Shown: positions 37,960 through 42,487 of the stretch, piece by piece | How positions within the stretch are numbered: the first letter of the stretch is position 1 | Layout: every line of letters begins with the position of its first letter | Source of the DNA: Candidatus Methylomirabilota bacterium | GTDB lineage: Bacteria > Methylomirabilota > Methylomirabilia > Rokubacteriales > CSP1-6 | Length of the DNA: 42,487 bases | Reading direction: 5' to 3' | Assembly (NCBI GenBank): GCA_035936835.1 | Contig: DASYVT010000125.1 | Span: 1-42,487, forward strand | Notes under the pieces: generated by a model | Database searches by the model: none | Seen by the model: only the letters and a program-made list of their open reading frames with translations | What the model was told of the DNA's origin: nothing | Made by a program: the position numbers and the translations under genes

Positions 37960-38655
37960 ATGCTCGGCATACGGGGCAATCTCGAGAAGGTCCAGCAGGC
38001 GATTGAGCGCGCCTCCCGACGCGCCGGGCGCAAGCCCGATGACGTGCTGTTGATCGCCGTATCCAAGACGGTGGAGATCGCGCGGATCACGCTCGCGATC
38101 GAGGCGGGAGTCAAGGCGCTCGGCGAGAACCGCGTGCAGGAGGCGAAGGAGAAGGTCGCGGCGCTCGGGCGGCCTGTGCCCTGGCACCTGATCGGCTCGC
38201 TTCAGACCAACAAGGCCAAGGAGGCCGTCCACCTCTTCGACTGGATCCACTCGGTGGACCGCGAGGAGCTGGCCCGGGAACTCGACCGCCGCGCCCACCA
38301 GGCCGAGCGCGTGATGCGGGTGCTGGTGCAGGTGAACGTCGGCGAGGAGCCGCAGAAGGGCGGCGTGCAGCCCGCCGAACTCAAGCGGCTGCTCGACGCC
38401 ATGACGGGCTGTCGCAATCTCGACGTGCGCGGGCTCATGTGCATCCCGCCCGCGGCTGACAGCGTCGAAGCCTCACGGCCCTGGTTCAAGCGGCTGCGCG
38501 AGCTGCGGGACGCCTCGGGCCTCGAGCACTGTTCCATGGGGATGAGCGGTGATTTCGAAGTAGCGATAGAGGAGGGGGCGACCATGGTGCGCGTGGGAAC
38601 CGCGATCTTCGGCCCCCGCGCGCCGAGGGCGGCCGTCACGGAGGGCGGGGCGTGA
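37960..38655 (+). CDS. yggS: Pyridoxal-phosphate homeostasis protein YggS/PLPBP (YlmE)
   Basis: This 231-residue PLP-binding protein has an alanine-racemase-like barrel. The PLP lysine is K36 in LIAVSKTVEI. Family motifs are ALGENRVQEAKEKV, WHLIGSLQTNKAKE, HSVDREELA, QVNVGEEPQKGG, RGLMCIPP and the phosphate-binding end FEVAIEEGATMVRVGTAIFG (MSGDFEVAI form). It maintains the PLP pool and amino acid balance. The start ATG is 24 nt after pgeF. Its stop overlaps the GTG of proC. Confidence 0.95.
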   Translation: MLGIRGNLEKVQQAIERASRRAGRKPDDVLLIAVSKTVEIARITLAIEAGVKALGENRVQEAKEKVAALGRPVPWHLIGSLQTNKAKEAVHLFDWIHSVDREELARELDRRAHQAERVMRVLVQVNVGEEPQKGGVQPAELKRLLDAMTGCRNLDVRGLMCIPPAADSVEASRPWFKRLRELRDASGLEHCSMGMSGDFEVAIEEGATMVRVGTAIFGPRAPRAAVTEGGA

Positions 38656-39470
38656 GCATCAAGGGCAAACGGGTCGCGTTCCTCGGCGCGGGCAACATGG
38701 GTGAGGCGCTGATCAAGGGCCTGACCCAGACGGGCCTCGTGCCCGCCGGCTCCATCTCCGCCGCGGACCCCCGAGCGGATCACCTCGGAGAGATCGCGAA
38801 GCGCTACGGGATCCGGGCCGTCACGGACAATTCCGCGCTCGTGAGCGGCGCCGACGTGATCATCCTGGCGGTCAAGCCGCAGATCATGGCCGCCGTCCTC
38901 AAGGAGGTCGCCTCCGCCGTTGACGAGGGCAAGCTCCTGATCTCGATCGCCGCGGGCGTGGCGACGCGCAAGCTCCGGGACCAGCTCGGCAAGCCCGCGA
39001 GGCTGATCCGGGTCATGCCCAACACGCCTGCCCTCGTGCTGGAAGGCGTCACGGCCATCGCGCGCGCCGATGGCCTTCGTCCCGGCGACCTCGAAGCCGC
39101 GCAGGAGCTCTTCGCCGCCGTCGGCAAGGTCGTGGTGCTCGAGGAGAGCGCCATGGACGCCGTCACGGGACTCTCCGGCTCCGGCCCGGCCTACGTCGCC
39201 ATCGCGATCGAGGCGCTGGCAGACGGCGGGGTCAAGATGGGGCTCGACCGCGCCACGGCGACGCTGCTCGCTGCGCAGACCGTGCTCGGCTCCGCGCGCT
39301 TGATCCTCGAGACGGGCGTGCACCCCGGCCAGCTCAAGGACATGGTCTCCTCGCCGGGCGGCACGACCATCGCGGGTGTCGCCGCGCTCGAGGACGGCGG
39401 GCTCCGCCGCGCCTTGATCCAGGCCGTCGAGCGCGCCACGCTGCGCTCGCGCGAGCTGGGGGCGGGCTAG
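38652..39470 (+). CDS. proC: Pyrroline-5-carboxylate reductase ProC
   Basis: This 272-residue enzyme catalyses the last step of proline synthesis, reducing 1-pyrroline-5-carboxylate with NAD(P)H. It has the Rossmann motif FLGAGNMGEALI at the N-terminus, ILAVKPQIM, VMPNTPALVLEGVTAI and the C-terminal signature with GLSGSGPAYVAIAIEAL, ADGGVKMGL and SPGGTTIAGVAALE. The GTG start forms a GTGA overlap with yggS. The yggS-proC-yggT order is the common proteobacterial arrangement. Confidence 0.96.
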   Translation: MSIKGKRVAFLGAGNMGEALIKGLTQTGLVPAGSISAADPRADHLGEIAKRYGIRAVTDNSALVSGADVIILAVKPQIMAAVLKEVASAVDEGKLLISIAAGVATRKLRDQLGKPARLIRVMPNTPALVLEGVTAIARADGLRPGDLEAAQELFAAVGKVVVLEESAMDAVTGLSGSGPAYVAIAIEALADGGVKMGLDRATATLLAAQTVLGSARLILETGVHPGQLKDMVSSPGGTTIAGVAALEDGGLRRALIQAVERATLRSRELGAG

Positions 39471-39472
39471 CG

Positions 39473-39742
39473 GTGCTGCCCTTCGAGGTCGTCCGGCTCA
39501 TCATGTTCGTCCTCGACATCTACACCTGGGTCATCATCGCGGCGGCCGTCATCTCCTGGGTCACCCCGAACCCGTACAATCCCGTCGTCCGCCTGCTCCG
39601 CCGCCTGACCGAGCCGGTGCTGGCGCCGATCCGCCAGCTCCTGCCGCCCTGGAAGACCTTTGGCCTCGACTTCTCGCCGATGATTGTCATCCTTCTGATC
39701 CAGTGGGTCGTCCCGATGCTGCTCCGGGCGCTGATGAACTAG
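39473..39742 (+). CDS. yggT: YggT/YlmG family membrane protein
   Basis: This 89-residue membrane protein has two hydrophobic segments (about 5-28 and 66-86) with the YggT signature between them: SWVTPNPYNPVVRLLRRLTEPVLAPIR. Members are linked to membrane and division-site organisation and osmotic stress, with no defined biochemical role. The start is a GTG two nt after the proC stop, so the two genes are probably co-translated. Size is close to the single-copy YlmG form. Confidence 0.92.
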   Translation: MLPFEVVRLIMFVLDIYTWVIIAAAVISWVTPNPYNPVVRLLRRLTEPVLAPIRQLLPPWKTFGLDFSPMIVILLIQWVVPMLLRALMN

Positions 39743-39764
39743 CCGCAAGAGGAGACAACGAACC

Positions 39765-40244
39765 GTGCGTATCACGCCCATGGACATCCGCCAGCAGCAA
39801 TTCACCGTGAAGATGTTCCGCGGCTTCGACACCCAGGAGGTGGACACCTTCCTGGAGGACTTGGCGGAGGACTACGAGGCTCTCCTCAAGGAGAACTCGC
39901 TGCTCAAGGAGCAGCTGCAGGCGCTCGAGGAGCGCACGCGCGGCCTCGAGGAGCGCGAGAAGGTCCTGCAGGAGACGCTCGTCACGACCCAGCGGCTCGT
40001 CGAGGAGATGAAGGACCAGGCGCGCCGCGAGGCGGCCGTCATCATCCGCGAGGCGGAGGTCCAGGCCGACAGGATCATCGACGCCTCGCGCGCGGCGGAG
40101 GGGAGCCTCCAGAGCGAGATCATCGCGCTGAAGCGTACCCGACGCCAGCTGGCCGAGGGCCTCCGCTCGACCGTGGAGATGTACCAGCGCCTGCTCGAGC
40201 AGGACCTCAAGGCCGCCGCCGGGGATGAGCCCGCGAAATCCTGA
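39765..40244 (+). CDS. divIVA: DivIVA-domain coiled-coil protein
   Basis: This 159-residue protein has the DivIVA N-terminal membrane-curvature domain (RITPMDIRQQQFTVKMFRG, then FDTQEVDTFLEDLAEDYEAL). A long coiled coil follows with heptad Leu and Glu/Arg residues through about residue 150 (LLKEQLQALEERTRGLEE ... MYQRLLEQDL). DivIVA proteins mark division sites and poles, chiefly in Gram-positives but also in some Gram-negative lineages. The GTG start has AAGAGGAG upstream. It overlaps the next gene by 20 nt. Confidence 0.94.
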   Translation: MRITPMDIRQQQFTVKMFRGFDTQEVDTFLEDLAEDYEALLKENSLLKEQLQALEERTRGLEEREKVLQETLVTTQRLVEEMKDQARREAAVIIREAEVQADRIIDASRAAEGSLQSEIIALKRTRRQLAEGLRSTVEMYQRLLEQDLKAAAGDEPAKS

Positions 40245-40488
40245 GGCCGTCCTGCTCCACGTGCGCGTCCAGCCCAAGGCCCGCGCCAACGCGGTCAAAG
40301 GCTGGCACGGGGCGGCGCTCCGCGTCAGCGTCACCGCCGCGCCGGAGGACGGCAAGGCCAACCGCGCGGTGATCGACCTCCTGGCCGAGACGTTCGACGT
40401 CGCCCCCTCGTCTATCAACCTCGTGCGCGGCGCCGCGTCGCGCGACAAGTGGTTCCGCCTGCCCCAGGGCGTGAAGATCCCGGGATGA
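40225..40488 (+). CDS. yggU: DUF167/YggU family protein
   Basis: This 87-residue protein has the complete YggU pattern: LLHVRVQPKARANAV, LRVSVTAAPEDGKANRAVI, LLAETFDVAPSSINLVRGAASRDKWFRL. The fold is known from structural genomics but the function is not. It starts inside the end of divIVA and its stop overlaps mtnA (ATGA), so it is firmly part of this operon. The yggT-yggU proximity is conserved in proteobacteria. Confidence 0.93.
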   Translation: MSPRNPEAVLLHVRVQPKARANAVKGWHGAALRVSVTAAPEDGKANRAVIDLLAETFDVAPSSINLVRGAASRDKWFRLPQGVKIPG

Positions 40489-41501
40489 TCGCGCCGATCC
40501 GTTGGGAGCGGCACCGTCTCCTGCTCCTCGACCAACGCCTCCTTCCCGTCGAGGAGCGCATGCGCGAATACACCCGCTGGCGGGATGTCGCCGACGCCAT
40601 CCGCACCCTCGTCGTCCGCGGGGCGCCGGCCATCGGCTGCGCCGCAGCTTTCGGCGTGGTGCTGGCCGCTCGCCAGAGCGCGGCGCCCGACGGCGACGGG
40701 CTCGTGGCCGACCTCGAGGAGGCGATCAAGGGGCTCGCGGCCACGCGGCCCACCGCGGTCAACCTCTTCTGGGCGCTCGACCGGATGCGTGGCGTCGCCG
40801 AGGCGCACCGCGCGCTCCCGGTGCCCGCGTTGAGAGAGCGCCTCCTCGGCGAGGCGCGGGCCATCCTCGACGAGGACCTGGCGGGCAACAAGGCGCTCGG
40901 GGCCCACGGCGCGGCGCTCGTGCCGGAGCGGGCCCGCATCCTCACGCACTGCAACGCGGGCGCGCTGGCGACGGCCGGGTTCGGGACGGCGTTGGGCGTG
41001 ATACGCGCCGCTCACGAGCACGGGCGCGTCGCCCTCGTGTGGGTGGACGAGTCGCGGCCGGTGATGCAGGGCTCGCGGCTCACCGCCTGGGAGATGGTCA
41101 AGGAGGGCATCCCGCATCGGCTGATCTCGGACGTGGCGGCGGGCTTCGTCATGAAGCAGGGCGAGGTGGACCTCGTCATCGTGGGCGCGGACCGCATCGC
41201 CGCGAACGGCGACACGGCCAACAAGATCGGGACCTACTCGGTCGCCGTGCTGGCCAGCCACCACGGCATCCCGTTCTACGTCGCGGCGCCGTTGTCCACC
41301 ATTGACCCGTCGATCCCGTCGGGAGCCGGCATCCCCATCGAGGAGCGCGGCGGTGACGAGGTCCGCTGCTTCGGCGGCCGTCAGACGGCGCCCGCCGAGA
41401 CGCCCGTCTACAACCCCGCGTTCGACGTGACGCCGGCCGAGCTCATCGCCGGCATCATCACCGAGCGGGGAGTCTTCCGCTTCCCGTACTCCTTTAAGTA
41501 G
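40485..41501 (+). CDS. mtnA: S-methyl-5-thioribose-1-phosphate isomerase MtnA
   Basis: This 338-residue enzyme of the methionine salvage pathway converts methylthioribose 1-phosphate to methylthioribulose 1-phosphate. It has VRGAPAIGCAAAFG, the catalytic Cys156 in ILTHCNAGALATAGFG, DESRPVMQGSRLTAWEM, the catalytic Asp236 in GADRIAANGDTANKIGTY, and the C-terminal YNPAFDVTPAELIAGIITERG. These distinguish it from the related ribose-1,5-bisphosphate isomerases and eIF2B subunits. I chose ATG 40485, which overlaps the yggU stop. Other salvage genes are not in the window. Confidence 0.95.
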   Translation: MIAPIRWERHRLLLLDQRLLPVEERMREYTRWRDVADAIRTLVVRGAPAIGCAAAFGVVLAARQSAAPDGDGLVADLEEAIKGLAATRPTAVNLFWALDRMRGVAEAHRALPVPALRERLLGEARAILDEDLAGNKALGAHGAALVPERARILTHCNAGALATAGFGTALGVIRAAHEHGRVALVWVDESRPVMQGSRLTAWEMVKEGIPHRLISDVAAGFVMKQGEVDLVIVGADRIAANGDTANKIGTYSVAVLASHHGIPFYVAAPLSTIDPSIPSGAGIPIEERGGDEVRCFGGRQTAPAETPVYNPAFDVTPAELIAGIITERGVFRFPYSFK

Positions 41502-41505
41502 GGCC

Positions 41506-42487
41506 GTGTCCGGCAACCGGCACCCGGAAGCCGCCCGGCGCTACCACGACGCTACCGCGCATTCGCCGCAGTCCGTCCGCGCAGGCTCCCGCGGGCTCGA
41601 CTGGGATACCAAGCCCGAGCCGTTCAAGATCTACCCCGGCCTGCCGGTCGTCGCCCTGCCTCGCGACTTCCCCGTGCCGGCTCTCGATGCGCTGGCGGCC
41701 ATCTCGACCGAGCCGGCCGGCGCGGCCCCGCTCGACCTCGAGCGCCTCGCCGCGCTGCTCTTGTTCTCGGCCGGCGTCACCAAGCGCACGAGCTATCCGG
41801 GCGGCGGCGCCATGTACTTCCGCGCGGCGCCGTCAACCGGGGCTCTGTATCAGACGGAGGTCTACGTGGTCGCGGGCGATGTGGCGGGGCTCGCGCCCGG
41901 GGTCTACCACTTCTCGCCTGGCGACTTCGCGCTGCGGCGCCTGCGCGAGGGAGATTTCCGCGGCGCCCTCGCCATCGCCGCTGCCGACGACGACCTGGCC
42001 TCGCGTCCGGCGACGCTGATCCTCTCCGCCATCTACTGGCGCAACACCTGGAAGTACCAGGCGCGGGGCTACCGCCACCTCTTCTGGGACTCGGGCAGCA
42101 TGCTGTCCAACCTGCTCGCAGCCGCGACGGCGCTCGACCTGCCCGCGCGCGCGATCACCGGGTTCGTGGACCTCGAGGTCAACGGGCTTCTCGCTCTCGA
42201 CGCGGAGAAGGAAGGCGCGCTCCTGCTGGCGCCCGTGGGCGGGCAGGGGAGGCCCGCTCCGGTGTCTCCCGTCATCACCGCGATCACGCCGGAGGTGATC
42301 CCGCTGTCGTCCTCCGAGGTGGACTATCCGCTGCTTCGATATGCGTATGAGAACTCATCGCTCGACGGCGAGAGCGAGGTGCAGGCCTGGCGGGAGGCGT
42401 CGTGGCAGCGGCGGTCCCTGGCGGGCGCCCTCGTGGCGCTGCCCACGCCGCGCCCGTCGGCGGGCCGCGCGCTCGCTGAGACCATCA
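41506..42487 (+). CDS. SagB/ThcOx-type nitroreductase-fold dehydrogenase, 3' partial
   Basis: The frame runs open from a GTG at 41506 to the window edge; 327 residues are visible. It begins with the SagB-like pattern ARRYHDATAHSPQSVR and LDWDTKPEPFKIYP, then a first nitroreductase half with LLLFSAGVTKRTSYPGG, the FMN-type RAAPSTGALYQTEVYV, PGVYHFSP, LILSAIYWRNTWKYQARGYR and HLFWDSGSMLSNLLAAATAL. The second half is only beginning at the edge. Family members oxidise azolines to azoles in thiazole/oxazole-modified peptides, but many bacteria have stand-alone members of unknown role; no precursor peptide or cyclodehydratase is seen here. It starts 5 nt after mtnA and may be in its operon. Confidence 0.88.
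   Translation, partial: MSGNRHPEAARRYHDATAHSPQSVRAGSRGLDWDTKPEPFKIYPGLPVVALPRDFPVPALDALAAISTEPAGAAPLDLERLAALLLFSAGVTKRTSYPGGGAMYFRAAPSTGALYQTEVYVVAGDVAGLAPGVYHFSPGDFALRRLREGDFRGALAIAAADDDLASRPATLILSAIYWRNTWKYQARGYRHLFWDSGSMLSNLLAAATALDLPARAITGFVDLEVNGLLALDAEKEGALLLAPVGGQGRPAPVSPVITAITPEVIPLSSSEVDYPLLRYAYENSSLDGESEVQAWREASWQRRSLAGALVALPTPRPSAGRALAETI

Overview
The window is very GC-rich, densely coding and mostly plus-strand. Gene content suggests an uncultivated soil or groundwater bacterium of the Candidatus Rokubacteria/Methylomirabilota (NC10) or deltaproteobacterial type. The hints are repeated Dpp-type peptide ABC operons, an amidase/acyl-CoA dehydrogenase tail, a zinc-ribbon cyclase-AAA-TPR protein, a division/cell-wall (dcw) cluster with MraZ and FtsQ-FtsA-FtsZ, and a DivIVA gene. 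This placement is inference; no rRNA or tRNA is present to test it.

Layout. (1) 1-5205: a peptide/nickel-type ABC transporter operon: substrate-binding protein (5'-truncated), two permeases, two ATPases. (2) 5282-6781: a three-gene unit of a heme-oxygenase-like diiron oxidase (HDO) candidate, a Rieske ferredoxin and a GlcG/HbpS-like protein, converging with a minus-strand CPBP membrane protease (6778-8223). (3) 8263-9278: a decayed phosphonate permease (phnE) remnant, a MucR/Ros-type zinc-finger regulator and a small, possibly exported protein. (4) 9478-15334: a second peptide-type ABC set without ATPases, followed by an amidase and a 3-hydroxyacyl-CoA dehydrogenase. (5) 15457-16806: an orphan prepilin-like protein and an M48 lipoprotein protease.

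(6) 17018-33125: a compact dcw operon behind a good sigma70-type promoter: mraZ-rsmH-ftsL-ftsI-murE-murF-mraY-murD-ftsW-murC-murB-ftsQ-ftsA-ftsZ. Most junctions are 4-nt overlaps or gaps of only a few nt. It encodes the UDP-MurNAc-pentapeptide steps, lipid I synthesis and the septal machinery. The usual murG (between ftsW and murC) and ddl (between murB and ftsQ) are absent. (7) 33131-37082: MscL with a C-terminal zinc ribbon, and a 1117-residue cyclase/AAA/TPR signalling protein. (8) 37129-41501: pgeF-yggS-proC-yggT-divIVA-yggU-mtnA, which mixes the Gram-positive ylm order downstream of ftsZ with the proteobacterial yggS-proC-yggT-yggU order. (9) 41506-end: a SagB/ThcOx-type nitroreductase-fold dehydrogenase cut by the window edge.

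The most interesting items are the HDO-Rieske-GlcG trio, the altered catalytic residues of the cyclase, the dcw cluster lacking murG and ddl with a PASTA-tailed FtsI, and several recent short duplications at or near gene ends. Many long antisense reading frames exist only because of the high GC content and are not reported as genes.
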